Position numbers and translations under genes: made by a program. Below, piece after piece: positions 1 through 8,513 of a DNA stretch of 62,628 nt. The DNA is from Bacillota bacterium (GTDB lineage Bacteria; Bacillota; Clostridia; Peptostreptococcales; Anaerovoracaceae). The DNA is taken from positions 100,386 to 163,013 of the forward strand of contig JAGAXF010000020.1 in the NCBI GenBank assembly GCA_017941085.1, in the 5' to 3' direction. Position 1 is the first letter of the stretch; every line of letters begins with the position of its first letter. The notes beneath the pieces are model-generated. The model made no database searches. It saw only the letters and a list, made by a program, of their open reading frames with translations, and was not told the DNA's origin.

Positions 1-704
1 AAACCATGTTTACTCTTCCGGTGCCTTATGGTGAGGAAGCCAATGAGGCTGCTCGCCAGCTGGTTAAAAAAATGGGATGGGAAGAACCTAACGTAACCTA
101 TTCCCATGACATGGGCAACGGCTATACATATTTCGTTGTTTACGGCAAGTGCCAACATACCGTTGACTTCACCAAGATCAAAGTTGTTAAGGTGGAAGTT
201 GATGTAATGGACCGTATCGAATGCGGTGATTACATCGGAGAAAACATAGGTCGCGACGTGGTGGTGGTTGGAGCTTCTACCGGATCCGATGCCCATACCG
301 TTGGTATTGACGCCATCATAAACATGAAGGGCTTCCATGGTCACTTTGGTTTGGAACGTTTCAAAAATGTGGAGGCATATAATTTGGGATCTCAGGTTCC
401 CAACGAGGAACTAATCGCCAAAGCAAAGGAAGTAAATGCGGATGCCATCCTGGTTTCTCAAACTGTAACTCAGAAGGACATTCATATTATGAACCTGACA
501 AATATGGTGGAACTTGTTGAAGCCGAAGGCATAAGAGATAAGGTGCTGCTCCTTTGCGGAGGACCTCGTATCTCCCACGAGCTGGCCCAGGAGCTGGGAT
601 ATGATGCCGGCTTTGGTCCCCATACCTATGCGGAACATGTAATGAGCTATATAGCAACTGAAATCGTAAAAAGAGGTTGGCAAAACAGACCTCCGCTAAA
701 ATAG
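1..704 (+). CDS. kamE: Lysine 5,6-aminomutase beta subunit, 5'-truncated
   Basis: Adenosylcobalamin- and PLP-binding small subunit of lysine 5,6-aminomutase, which moves the terminal amino group of beta-lysine or D-lysine in anaerobic lysine fermentation. The sequence shows the B12 motif DAHTVG, whose His lies 11 residues before the Lys of INMKG; in the Clostridium sticklandii enzyme these are the cobalt-ligating His133 and the PLP-binding Lys144, with the same spacing. The C-terminal Rossmann-like B12 domain runs through LVSQTVTQK and LLCGGPRI. The reading frame is open to the window edge, and the first Met (position 6) aligns near residue 37 of the known protein, so about 36 N-terminal residues and the true start lie outside. 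The partner kamD is expected just upstream. The gene ends before a strong hairpin, so it is probably the last of its operon. Confidence 0.95.
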   Translation, partial: TMFTLPVPYGEEANEAARQLVKKMGWEEPNVTYSHDMGNGYTYFVVYGKCQHTVDFTKIKVVKVEVDVMDRIECGDYIGENIGRDVVVVGASTGSDAHTVGIDAIINMKGFHGHFGLERFKNVEAYNLGSQVPNEELIAKAKEVNADAILVSQTVTQKDIHIMNLTNMVELVEAEGIRDKVLLLCGGPRISHELAQELGYDAGFGPHTYAEHVMSYIATEIVKRGWQNRPPLK

Positions 705-750
705 TTATAGAGTTAAGGAACCGGACGATCATGTCCAATAGATTAAACTA

Positions 751-794
751 ATAATAAGCCATAGCAAAAATGTAATTATGCTATGGCTTATTAT
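751..794. terminator. Hairpin terminator after kamE
   Basis: A perfect 16-bp stem (751-766 with 779-794) encloses a 12-nt loop. Its A/T-rich outer end reads as U-rich on either strand, so it could terminate in both directions. It separates the kam operon from kup. Confidence 0.75.
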
Positions 795-948
795 ATATAT
801 GAAACAATCTGATTATGCTGGTTCAGGCCTTCAATTATCTGGTGGAAAAAGTTTAATGAAGGGTTTATAATAAACAAACATCAGAATGATAATTGCAAAA
901 ATAGAATCATTATTGGTTGCAGTTGTAATTATTCAAATTGAAGGTATT

Positions 949-2961
949 ATGGAAAACCACATAGATAATCATTTAGATAAAAAAAATAAAATAAGCGGAG
1001 CCATGTTTCTAATTACCATAGGTATTGTCTATGGCGATATTGGAACATCCCCCATGTATGTAATGAAATCTATTCTTGAAGGGAATGGGGGAATAGCTCA
1101 TATAAATCAGGAATTCATTATAGGATCATTATCCCTTATTATTTGGACAATAACCCTTCTAACAACCATCAAATATGTGATTATTGCCATGAAGGCAGAT
1201 AACCACGGTGAAGGTGGTATCTTCTCCCTATATGCAATCATAAGAAATTACGGCAAGTGGCTAATTATCCCCACCATATTGGGAGGGGCGGCACTTCTTG
1301 CTGACGGCGTTCTTACTCCGGCGGTTACTGTAACCACTGCTGTGGAAGGATTAAGAAGTATTGAAAGAGTTAATCAGCTTCTAGGCCCCAGTTATCACAA
1401 GGTGATAATCATCACTTTGCTGATAATAGCTTTTTTGTTCATGGTTCAAAGGGTAGGCACCAGCAAAATCGGAAAGGCCTTTGGTCCCATTATGCTGATT
1501 TGGTTTTTGTTTCTGGGAATAAGCGGCTTAACTAAAATAGCATCCCTTCCGGTAGTGCTTACGGCTCTTAACCCCGTCCACGCCATAAAGGTTCTATTCT
1601 CCCCATACAACAAAGTTGGATTCATGATTCTAGGAAGCGTGTTCCTGGCCACCACCGGTGCAGAGGCCCTTTATTCCGACATGGGGCATGTGGGTAGAAG
1701 CAACGTTTATTTCAGCTGGCCCTTTGTTAAGGTATGCCTGGTGCTGAACTACCTAGGACAGGGTGCATGGATTATAAATAATCAGAGTAATTCAGATTTG
1801 GGAATGATGGAAGAGGTGAATCCCTTCTTTATGATGCTCCCTGAGGGCATGAGACCCTTTGCCATTCTATTGGGAGCTCTGGCGGCAGTCATTGCCTCCC
1901 AGGCTTTGATTACCGGATCCTTTACCCTGGTTTCAGAAGCCATAAACCTGGATCTTCTTCCTCACCTGGAAATCAGATATCCATCGGATACCAAGGGACA
2001 GCTTTACATAAGCACGGTTAACAGAATTCTTTGGATAGGCTGCAGCCTAGTTGTTCTATATTTCCGTTCCGGATCAAGAATCGAATCTGCCTACGGTCTT
2101 GCTATTACCCTTACCATGCTTATGACTACCGTTCTTATTTCCGTTTATTTGAGACGCGTTAGACATAAGGGGCTGGCTTCCATAATCGTATTGGTGGTCT
2201 TTGGTGTAATAGAGGGAGTATTCTTTATTTCCAGCCTAGGTAAGCTTTTGGTGGGAGGCTATGTAACGGTAATCATTACTCTCATTCTTTTAAGCCTTAT
2301 GGTAACCTGGTATAGAGGAACTCAAATAGAAAACAAATACAGCACCCAATTGGCCATGAGGGACTTTATCGACAATCTGGAAAGGCTCCACGACGATGAG
2401 GAGATTCCTTTGCTGGCTAATAACCTGGTATTCCTGGATGGAAATAGGGACAACGAGTCCATTGACAGAGATATCCTTTATTCCATCTTTGATAAGGACC
2501 CCAAAAGGGCGGATGCCTACTGGTTTATTAATGTTTCAATTTTGGATAAACCAAGGGACATGTATTATACCGTGGAAACCTATGGAACAAATTATATATT
2601 TAGAGTGAAGCTATACCTTGGATTCAAGCTGAGTCCCAGGATAAATGTATATCTTAGACAAATTGTAAGAGATCTCCAGGAGTCGGGAGAACTTCCCAAA
2701 CAAAATAAAAAATACTCCATATATGGAGAATCTACCGTAGGGTCCTTTAAGTTCTGCATAATCCATAAGACCCTATCTGCAAAGTCCGAGCTTTCCATGG
2801 CAGACGAAAGGCTGCTGAACTTTAAGCATGCCATCAGAACTGTGGCAGGTTCCAGAGTTTCCTGGTATGGGTTGGATACTTCTACTGTTATATCTGAAAC
2901 AGTGCCCCTGATTCCAAACTTTGAGGGAAAGAACAAGAAGATTATACGAGCCAGCAAATAG
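949..2961 (+). CDS. kup: Kup-family potassium transporter
   Basis: Predicted proton-coupled K+ importer of the cytoplasmic membrane (KUP/HAK/KT family). The family signature YGDIGTSPMY lies at residues 28-37. About twelve hydrophobic segments fill the first ~460 residues, followed by a ~200-residue hydrophilic cytosolic tail; the 670-residue length fits the family. I chose the ATG at 949 because the product then begins with a short charged tail as in other Kup proteins and AAGG lies just upstream, though spacing is short. The in-frame ATG at 886 would add 21 residues but has no ribosome site. It sits alone between kamE and atoE. No c-di-AMP riboswitch is recognisable upstream. Confidence 0.93.
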   Translation: MENHIDNHLDKKNKISGAMFLITIGIVYGDIGTSPMYVMKSILEGNGGIAHINQEFIIGSLSLIIWTITLLTTIKYVIIAMKADNHGEGGIFSLYAIIRNYGKWLIIPTILGGAALLADGVLTPAVTVTTAVEGLRSIERVNQLLGPSYHKVIIITLLIIAFLFMVQRVGTSKIGKAFGPIMLIWFLFLGISGLTKIASLPVVLTALNPVHAIKVLFSPYNKVGFMILGSVFLATTGAEALYSDMGHVGRSNVYFSWPFVKVCLVLNYLGQGAWIINNQSNSDLGMMEEVNPFFMMLPEGMRPFAILLGALAAVIASQALITGSFTLVSEAINLDLLPHLEIRYPSDTKGQLYISTVNRILWIGCSLVVLYFRSGSRIESAYGLAITLTMLMTTVLISVYLRRVRHKGLASIIVLVVFGVIEGVFFISSLGKLLVGGYVTVIITLILLSLMVTWYRGTQIENKYSTQLAMRDFIDNLERLHDDEEIPLLANNLVFLDGNRDNESIDRDILYSIFDKDPKRADAYWFINVSILDKPRDMYYTVETYGTNYIFRVKLYLGFKLSPRINVYLRQIVRDLQESGELPKQNKKYSIYGESTVGSFKFCIIHKTLSAKSELSMADERLLNFKHAIRTVAGSRVSWYGLDTSTVISETVPLIPNFEGKNKKIIRASK

Positions 2962-3033
2962 CCCCCGGGGGAATACAAGGAAAGGCCCCATATTTACTGG
3001 TTTTTTAAGAAATGTTGCTTCATGTTGATTGTG

Positions 3034-3062
3034 TTGACTTTGTGAAAACTTAGTGGTACAAT
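3034..3062 (+). promoter_or_regulatory. Sigma-70 promoter for atoE
   Basis: TTGACT (3034-3039), a 17-nt spacer and TACAAT (3057-3062). This leaves a leader of about 115 nt before atoE, whose start is set by GAAGGAGG. Confidence 0.75.
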
Positions 3063-3186
3063 CTACTGTAGGCGTTTTGCATGTTTTTTTAATTATCTGA
3101 ATTTTTACTCGCAAGAAAATGCAGAATTCCTAAGAAATTATTATATTCACCACAATATTATTCATCATAACACAGAAGGAGGAATT

Positions 3187-4599
3187 ATGAGGAAATTTAC
3201 TAACGGATGCGTTAACTTTATGAATAAGTTCCTGCCAGACGCATTCATCTTCGCTGTAATTCTTACGATCATCGTATTTATTGCAGCAATGCCTGCTGCT
3301 GGAGCAAATCCGCTTCAGATGGCTATGGCATGGGGTAGTGGTGTATGGGGACTCCTGGCATTCTCTATGCAGATGGCATTGGTAGTAGTAACAGGTACTG
3401 CTTTTGCTACCGCTCCTATCGTTAAGAGAGCATTGGAAGCAATTGCTAAACTAGCAAAGACACCTGCACAGGGTGTTATGCTGGTAGTTATCGTTTCCGG
3501 TATTGCTAACTTCCTGAACTGGGGATTTGGACTTATCGTTGGTGCACTCCTTGGTCGTGCAGTTGCTAGACAGCTTCAGGGCGTTGACTATCGTATGCTG
3601 ATTGCTGCCGGTTATTCCGGATTCGTAATTTGGCACGCTGGTATGTCCGGTTCCATCCCACTAGCTCTGAACACAGCAGCTAACCTTAATCCCGAAACCG
3701 GTATGGCTAATACCGGTGGAGCAGTTACAGATCTTATCTCAACATCTGAGACAATCTTTGCTCCATGGAACTTAATCATGATCGTTCTGGTTGTAGTTCT
3801 TACTGCTGTTATCTTCGGTATTTCCCATCCAAAGGGAGATGATGTATTCGTAGTAGACCCTGCAGTTCTTGCAGACGAAGAAAGAGAATATCCTGCTCCG
3901 GTTACACCGGCAGAGAAGATCGAAAACAGCCCAATCCTTGCTTGGATTATCGGTATTGTTGGTATCGTATGGATCATAGTTAACTTCTTCGTAAAGATCG
4001 AAGTAAACGGAACAATGTTTGGTAAGGGCTTAAATGGTCTTGACCTTAACTCCGTAAACTTCATCTTCCTGATTCTCGGTCTCATTGGACACGGAACACC
4101 AATCCGCTACGTCCACGCTGTTATTGATGCAGCAAAGGGTGCAGCTGGCGTTATCCTTCAGTTCCCGTTCTATGCCGGAATCCAGGCTATGATGGTATTC
4201 GCAGCTGGATCTACAGGTACCTCTTTGGCAGCTGTAATCTCCAACTTCTTCGTATCCATCTCTAACCACGTTACATTCCCACTGTGGACATTCCTTGCCG
4301 CTGGTATCGTAAACTTCTTCGTACCATCCGGTGGTGGACAGTGGTCCGTACAGGGTCCGATCATGATGCCTGCAGGTCTCGAACTCGGTGTAAAGCCAGC
4401 TGTAACAGGTATGGCTATTGCATGGGGTGACCAGTGGACAAACATGATTCAGCCATTCTGGGCTCTGCCGGCACTTGGTGCTGCAGGTCTTGGTGCAAAG
4501 GACATCATGGGATACTGCGTACTTACACTCCTGGTAATGGGTGTAGTTGCTTGCGGAGGATTCCTCCTGGTAGGTGCATTAGGATTATCAGCAATCTAA
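3187..4599 (+). CDS. atoE: Short-chain fatty acid transporter, AtoE family
   Basis: Multi-pass membrane protein of the SCFA transporter family (E. coli AtoE), expected to move short-chain acids such as acetoacetate or butyrate across the membrane. Its 470 residues match the family length and about twelve hydrophobic segments are visible, with typical conserved stretches such as PSGGGQWSVQGP and ITIVVF-like helices. A GAAGGAGG site 6 nt ahead fixes the start. It is transcribed alone, between its own promoter and a hairpin at 4619. Codons are strongly biased (TTC, AAC, ATC, AAG), unlike kup and the kinase, which suggests high expression. In this context it may export butyrate/acetate from lysine fermentation or import acids; direction is inference. 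Confidence 0.92.
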   Translation: MRKFTNGCVNFMNKFLPDAFIFAVILTIIVFIAAMPAAGANPLQMAMAWGSGVWGLLAFSMQMALVVVTGTAFATAPIVKRALEAIAKLAKTPAQGVMLVVIVSGIANFLNWGFGLIVGALLGRAVARQLQGVDYRMLIAAGYSGFVIWHAGMSGSIPLALNTAANLNPETGMANTGGAVTDLISTSETIFAPWNLIMIVLVVVLTAVIFGISHPKGDDVFVVDPAVLADEEREYPAPVTPAEKIENSPILAWIIGIVGIVWIIVNFFVKIEVNGTMFGKGLNGLDLNSVNFIFLILGLIGHGTPIRYVHAVIDAAKGAAGVILQFPFYAGIQAMMVFAAGSTGTSLAAVISNFFVSISNHVTFPLWTFLAAGIVNFFVPSGGGQWSVQGPIMMPAGLELGVKPAVTGMAIAWGDQWTNMIQPFWALPALGAAGLGAKDIMGYCVLTLLVMGVVACGGFLLVGALGLSAI

Positions 4600-4618
4600 C
4601 TGATATTACGATTTATTT

Positions 4619-4648
4619 GGACGGTCCTTTTGGGCCGTCCTTATTTTG
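4619..4648 (+). terminator. Terminator after atoE
   Basis: Stem GGACGGTCC (4619-4627) with GGGCCGTCC (4632-4640), one G-U pair, 4-nt loop, followed by TTATTTT. One of several hairpins in this window built on the GGACGGT core. Confidence 0.85.
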
Positions 4649-4666
4649 TAGATAAAGGAAATCCAT

Positions 4667-4894
4667 ATGGAATATGTTAAAACCTTCGTACTTCTGGCCA
4701 TATTTATAATCCTAGCTGTAGGGAATGTAATCAATATAGTGCGCCATCATAAGGAGAATAAGGAGGCAAAAAAAGCTAAGAAAGAGGAGAGGAAGCGTAA
4801 GGGTTTAAAGTTCTGGCAAAGGGACAAAACCGAGAAGGAAGCGCCTCCCAGAGTTATTCGGGAATATGATGAAGACCCCGATGAATCCGAATAA
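4667..4894 (+). CDS. Small membrane-anchored protein of unknown function
   Basis: A 75-residue protein I do not recognise. Residues 4-24 form one hydrophobic segment (FVLLAIFIILAVGNVINIV), followed by a strongly basic stretch rich in Lys/Glu (KEERKRKGLKFW) and an acidic tail. This implies a single-pass membrane protein with a charged cytosolic tail. AAAGGA lies 8 nt before the ATG. It sits between atoE and the two-component system, with terminators on both sides. A protein of the same design is encoded at 45054, without clear sequence identity. No function is proposed. Confidence 0.6.
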   Translation: MEYVKTFVLLAIFIILAVGNVINIVRHHKENKEAKKAKKEERKRKGLKFWQRDKTEKEAPPRVIREYDEDPDESE

Positions 4895-4906
4895 AATGTA
4901 GAACGG

Positions 4907-4928
4907 ACGGCTTCTTAAGCCGTTTTTT
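4907..4928 (+). terminator. Terminator after small protein
   Basis: Stem ACGGCTT/AAGCCGT with a 3-nt loop followed by a T run. It ends directly against the -35 box of the next promoter. Confidence 0.8.
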
Positions 4929-4929
4929 C

Positions 4930-4958
4930 TTGACACAAAACCCGGGGAGAAGTATTCT
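4930..4958 (+). promoter_or_regulatory. Sigma-70 promoter of the two-component operon
   Basis: Consensus TTGACA (4930-4935), a 17-nt spacer and TATTCT (4953-4958). Transcription would start about 30 nt before the TTG start of the kinase. Confidence 0.75.
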
Positions 4959-4993
4959 TAAACTGAAATAAATTTCACGAAAGGGAATTATTT

Positions 4994-6982
4994 TTGAAGA
5001 AACAGATTATTATAACTGTAATTTTTTTCTTAGTAGTGGCTGGAGCCATTAAATGGGGAGATATCGTAAATCGATACGAGATAGGCATCTTGGATTTTTT
5101 AAGATATTCTTCGCCTTTGACAGAGGAGGAGAAGGATTATCTCAGCAACAATACAGTTCTCTATGGAATTGATGTTAATGATGCTCCCTTTGCTTTTGTT
5201 GCGGAAGAAACAGGGCAAAATACAGGAATTCTGGTGGACTATTTCAACCAACTGTCAATTACCCTGGAAGGTGACTTTCAGCCTGTGGTGGCAGAGGGTA
5301 TTAATGTGGCCCTTAGGTTAAAGGATGGGGACACTGACTCCGCCATTGTAAAAAAGACCAGATTAAATGAAAAGGTTTTCCTATATACCCAACCTCTATA
5401 CACAGAACGTAGCAAGGTTTTGGTGGAAGGGGATTCCGACTTTGATAATCTAAAGGATTTATCTAATTTATCCATAGCAGTTATTTCCGGCAGCTCCGCC
5501 CATCACGCCGCAAATGAATTTTTCAAGGAAGCCAACAACGTGCGCCTGGTTCTTACCGCTGACCTAAATGAAAGCTTCTATCTCTTTGGTACTGATGAGG
5601 TGGACGCCATAATAGGAGATGAAGCAAAGATTTCATATTTTTTAAACAGCGGAATCAGAAGCAATAGATTTAAATTTTTGGAGGAGCCTATTTTGGAAGA
5701 GGATGTGTCAATGGCCGTAAGGCCTGACCAGACCATGCTTTTCAATATTCTAAATAAAGGCATTCTGGAAATGAAGAGAACCAATCAGTATTCTCACATT
5801 AATTCAAAGTGGTTTGGAAGCTTTATTCCGGAAATAGATGACTCCACAGAAACGGGTCGAGGGGTAAATCTATTCCTTTTGGTAATGGCAACAGTATTTG
5901 CTCTTCTTATTTGGGTGTTTACCGTTAGAAGCCAGGTAAATCAAAGGACTATGGAATTGGCGGAAAGCAGAGAGGAACTGAGAGAATTGGTGGACTCTCT
6001 AAGAGACGGCATAATTGTAACCGGCGGTGACGGTGTTATTCAGGTGTGCAATAATTCCGTTCTGGATTTTCTGGGCCTGAACAAAGATGCGGTTATAGGG
6101 AAAAAGCCGGAGGATATAAAGGAACTTATTCCCTTCCTTGAAAGGGCAGGAGGCTCCATTATTTACACAAAGGATGACAGAGACTATCTGATTTACAGAA
6201 GAAAGCTTAACCAGTCATCCAGCAACGATCTGATTTTTATAGATGACTATACGGACAGACATAGGGTGGAGAATTTAAGAAGTCAGGAATCAAAGATGAT
6301 TGCCGTTGGTGAGCTTTCTGCCGGTTTAGCTCATGAAATTAGAAACCCCCTAGGTCTTATTAAAAGCTATCTGTACATATTGAAGAAGAAAATATCAGGG
6401 GAAGATGAAACCGGCACCCATGCCATTAAGGTAATGGATGATTCTGCCGACAGAATTAACAGCCTAATAGAAAACCTTCTGGGGTTTTCCAGATTATCCA
6501 TGGAACATTCGGAAAACGTAAATCTAAGACAGGTGGTGGATTCGGTAATTTCCCTGGAGGAACCCAGGTTTAGAAAAAACCAGGTGAAGGTAGAGGTGAA
6601 CTACGATCTGCCTAATGGAGAAATACTAAAGCTTAACAGCGATGTTCTTAAGCTTTGTCTGGTAAATCTGATAAACAATTCATTGGATGCATTAAAAGAA
6701 AGCCAGAAGGAAGAAAAGAGTATCCACATTAATATTAAAGATGCTTCAGGCAATTTAAATATAGAGTTTAGGGACAACGGAAAGGGCATAGACTCTGAGA
6801 ATCTGGAAACTATTTTTAATCCCTTCTATACCACCAAGGACGACGGCACCGGCTTGGGGCTATATATACTTCAATCGGAAATGAGGAGAATAGGCGGAAG
6901 CATTTCTGCAGAAAGCAAGGAAGGAGAGTTTATGAAATTTATAATATCCCTTCCCATAGAAAAAGAGGAAAACCATGAGTAA
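4994..6982 (+). CDS. Sensor histidine kinase with extracytoplasmic solute-binding domain
   Basis: Membrane histidine kinase. In order: N-terminal signal anchor (residues 3-20), a family-3 type solute-binding domain outside the membrane (~40-285), a second membrane helix (~292-312), a PAS domain (~330-430), a HisKA dimerisation domain with GLAHEIRNP carrying the phospho-accepting His (~447), and a HATPase domain with N box LINNSLDAL, DNGKGI and GTGLGLYI. The start is TTG: no ATG occurs in frame until far into the sensor domain, GGGA sits 8 nt upstream, and only this start gives the first membrane helix. It overlaps the regulator gene by 8 nt. The binding-protein sensor suggests direct detection of an amino acid or small acid. 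By analogy with E. coli AtoS/AtoC beside ato genes, a short-chain acid or lysine intermediate is a candidate ligand (inference). Confidence 0.93.
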   Translation: MKKQIIITVIFFLVVAGAIKWGDIVNRYEIGILDFLRYSSPLTEEEKDYLSNNTVLYGIDVNDAPFAFVAEETGQNTGILVDYFNQLSITLEGDFQPVVAEGINVALRLKDGDTDSAIVKKTRLNEKVFLYTQPLYTERSKVLVEGDSDFDNLKDLSNLSIAVISGSSAHHAANEFFKEANNVRLVLTADLNESFYLFGTDEVDAIIGDEAKISYFLNSGIRSNRFKFLEEPILEEDVSMAVRPDQTMLFNILNKGILEMKRTNQYSHINSKWFGSFIPEIDDSTETGRGVNLFLLVMATVFALLIWVFTVRSQVNQRTMELAESREELRELVDSLRDGIIVTGGDGVIQVCNNSVLDFLGLNKDAVIGKKPEDIKELIPFLERAGGSIIYTKDDRDYLIYRRKLNQSSSNDLIFIDDYTDRHRVENLRSQESKMIAVGELSAGLAHEIRNPLGLIKSYLYILKKKISGEDETGTHAIKVMDDSADRINSLIENLLGFSRLSMEHSENVNLRQVVDSVISLEEPRFRKNQVKVEVNYDLPNGEILKLNSDVLKLCLVNLINNSLDALKESQKEEKSIHINIKDASGNLNIEFRDNGKGIDSENLETIFNPFYTTKDDGTGLGLYILQSEMRRIGGSISAESKEGEFMKFIISLPIEKEENHE

Positions 6983-8339
6983 GAATTACAACATACTGAT
7001 TGTGGATGATGAAATTGAATATCAAAACGTGGTATCCTTAATTCTTTCGGAACAGGGCTATAGTACATTTAGCTGTGGAAACGGCAAGGAGGCCCTGGAC
7101 TTTCTGGCAAAGAAAAATGTTGATTTGATTATCACGGATTTAAGGATGCCTGTAATGTCCGGAGACCAACTTATAGCCAAGCTTAATGAGCAGGGTTATG
7201 AGGGAGACATTTTGGTTGTTACAGCCTATGGGTCCATTGAAAGCGCTGTGGACGCCATTAGACAGGGGGCCACGGATTACTTTGTTAAATCCGGAGATAT
7301 GGATGAGCTTATTTTAAAGGTGAACCGCATTGAAAAAATGCACCACATACAGCTTAAGAACCAGGTACTTATTAATAATCAAAATCGGGAGCAGTTATTT
7401 CTGGAGTCCAAGAATTCTCAATTCCAAAAGATGCTGGATATGTGCATGAGAACTGCAGATACGGATATTAACATTTTGCTCCTGGGAGAATCGGGAGTAG
7501 GTAAAGAGGTGGTGGCCAATTACATCCACGAAAACAGCCACAGAGCAACTGAGCCCTTTGTTCCCGTTAACTGTCAGGTCTTTCCTGAAGGAGTAATAGA
7601 GTCGGAGCTTTTTGGACATGAAAAGGGTGCTTTCACCGGTGCGGTGGACAGCAGAAAGGGAAAATTTGAAGAAGCCAACTACGGAACTCTTTTCCTGGAT
7701 GAAATAGGGGACCTTCCCGTTACCACTCAAGGTAAACTCCTTAGGGCACTGGAAACCAAGACCATCGAAAGAGTAGGCTCCAACAAGAGGATAGACCTGG
7801 ATGTAAGATTCATATCCGCCACCAACAAGGAGCTGACAAAGGCCATTGAAGAGGGAGTGTTTAGAGATGACCTGTATTACAGAATTAATACTCTCACCCT
7901 AACTATTCCACCCCTCAGGGACAGGAGAGAGGATCTACCGGGCTTAATCGAATTCTTTGCAGAAAGGACGGCTCAGGACCAAAAGAAGAAGGACATTAAG
8001 ATAGATGGGGATGTGATGGAGTTTCTGCTTAAGTACGATTATCCCGGAAATGTAAGAGAGCTAAGGAACATTATAGAGAGAATGATTGCCCTTTCCAGAG
8101 ATGGAGTTGTAACCATGGGAGAATTGTTTATGCCTATGGAAAGGGGAGATGGATCTTCCTTTGATGCAGAAGACATGAGTGGCACTTTAAGAGAAGCAAG
8201 GGGTGAATTTGAAAAGAAATTCATAGCCAAGTCCCTGGAGGAAAACAACTGGAATGTGGAGCATACTGCCTCTGCCTTGGGAATAACCTCCAGACAGCTT
8301 TGGAACAAAATAGGACAGTATAAAATACAGCGGCCTTAG
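6975..8339 (+). CDS. Sigma-54-dependent response regulator, NtrC/AtoC type
   Basis: Activator of sigma-54 RNA polymerase. Receiver domain at residues 5-120 with phospho-acceptor Asp55 (ITDLRMPVMSG), AAA+ domain (~145-380) with Walker A GESGVGKE (~171), the sigma-54 contact loop GAFTGA (~218) and Walker B LFLDEIGD, and a C-terminal Fis-type helix-turn-helix (NVEHTASALGITSRQLW). All parts needed for activation are intact; length of 454 residues is normal. It overlaps and is co-transcribed with the kinase. The next gene, kdd, has a -24/-12 promoter, making it the most obvious target. Confidence 0.95.
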   Translation: MSKNYNILIVDDEIEYQNVVSLILSEQGYSTFSCGNGKEALDFLAKKNVDLIITDLRMPVMSGDQLIAKLNEQGYEGDILVVTAYGSIESAVDAIRQGATDYFVKSGDMDELILKVNRIEKMHHIQLKNQVLINNQNREQLFLESKNSQFQKMLDMCMRTADTDINILLLGESGVGKEVVANYIHENSHRATEPFVPVNCQVFPEGVIESELFGHEKGAFTGAVDSRKGKFEEANYGTLFLDEIGDLPVTTQGKLLRALETKTIERVGSNKRIDLDVRFISATNKELTKAIEEGVFRDDLYYRINTLTLTIPPLRDRREDLPGLIEFFAERTAQDQKKKDIKIDGDVMEFLLKYDYPGNVRELRNIIERMIALSRDGVVTMGELFMPMERGDGSSFDAEDMSGTLREARGEFEKKFIAKSLEENNWNVEHTASALGITSRQLWNKIGQYKIQRP

Positions 8340-8370
8340 GCATTAGACCCTGAAAAAAACTTCATAGAAA

Positions 8371-8388
8371 TGTGATGAAAATTTCACA
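8371..8388 (+). promoter_or_regulatory. Candidate activator binding site upstream of kdd
   Basis: TGTGATGAAAATTTCACA is an imperfect palindrome centred roughly 100 nt before the expected transcription start, a usual distance for NtrC-family enhancer sites. Only one copy is seen, so this is tentative. Confidence 0.35.
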
Positions 8389-8419
8389 ATTAAACTTCTT
8401 TCCAAAGGCTAGGATGCCA

Positions 8420-8451
8420 AAGAACCTTGAATTTTCAAGGTTCTTATTTTT
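8420..8451 (+). terminator. Terminator of the two-component operon
   Basis: An 11-bp stem AAGAACCTTGA/TCAAGGTTCTT with a 4-nt loop followed by ATTTTTT. It touches the kdd promoter, so kdd is insulated from read-through. Confidence 0.85.
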
Positions 8452-8467
8452 TGGCATGATTATTGCT
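8451..8467 (+). promoter_or_regulatory. Sigma-54 (-24/-12) promoter of kdd
   Basis: TTGGCATGATTATTGCT: the invariant GG (8453-8454) and GC (8465-8466) are exactly 10 nt apart and the flanks match the TTGGCA...TTGC consensus. It lies 47 nt before the kdd ATG and just after a sigma-54 activator gene. I found no second good match in the intergenic regions I inspected. Confidence 0.85.
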
Positions 8468-8513
8468 TAATATATAAATGTATCTTATAGGAATTATTAT
8501 TTAGGAGAATGTT

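Noticed and set aside
886..948. Longer kup starting at ATG 886
   Set aside because: No ribosome site, and the added residues form an odd extra hydrophobic stretch before the normal N-terminus.
2999..3018. Sigma-54 promoter upstream of atoE
   Set aside because: GG and GC are 16 nt apart instead of 10; a good sigma-70 promoter follows.
8420..8451. Riboswitch in front of kdd
   Set aside because: The structure is a simple intrinsic terminator of the preceding operon and lies upstream of the sigma-54 transcription start.
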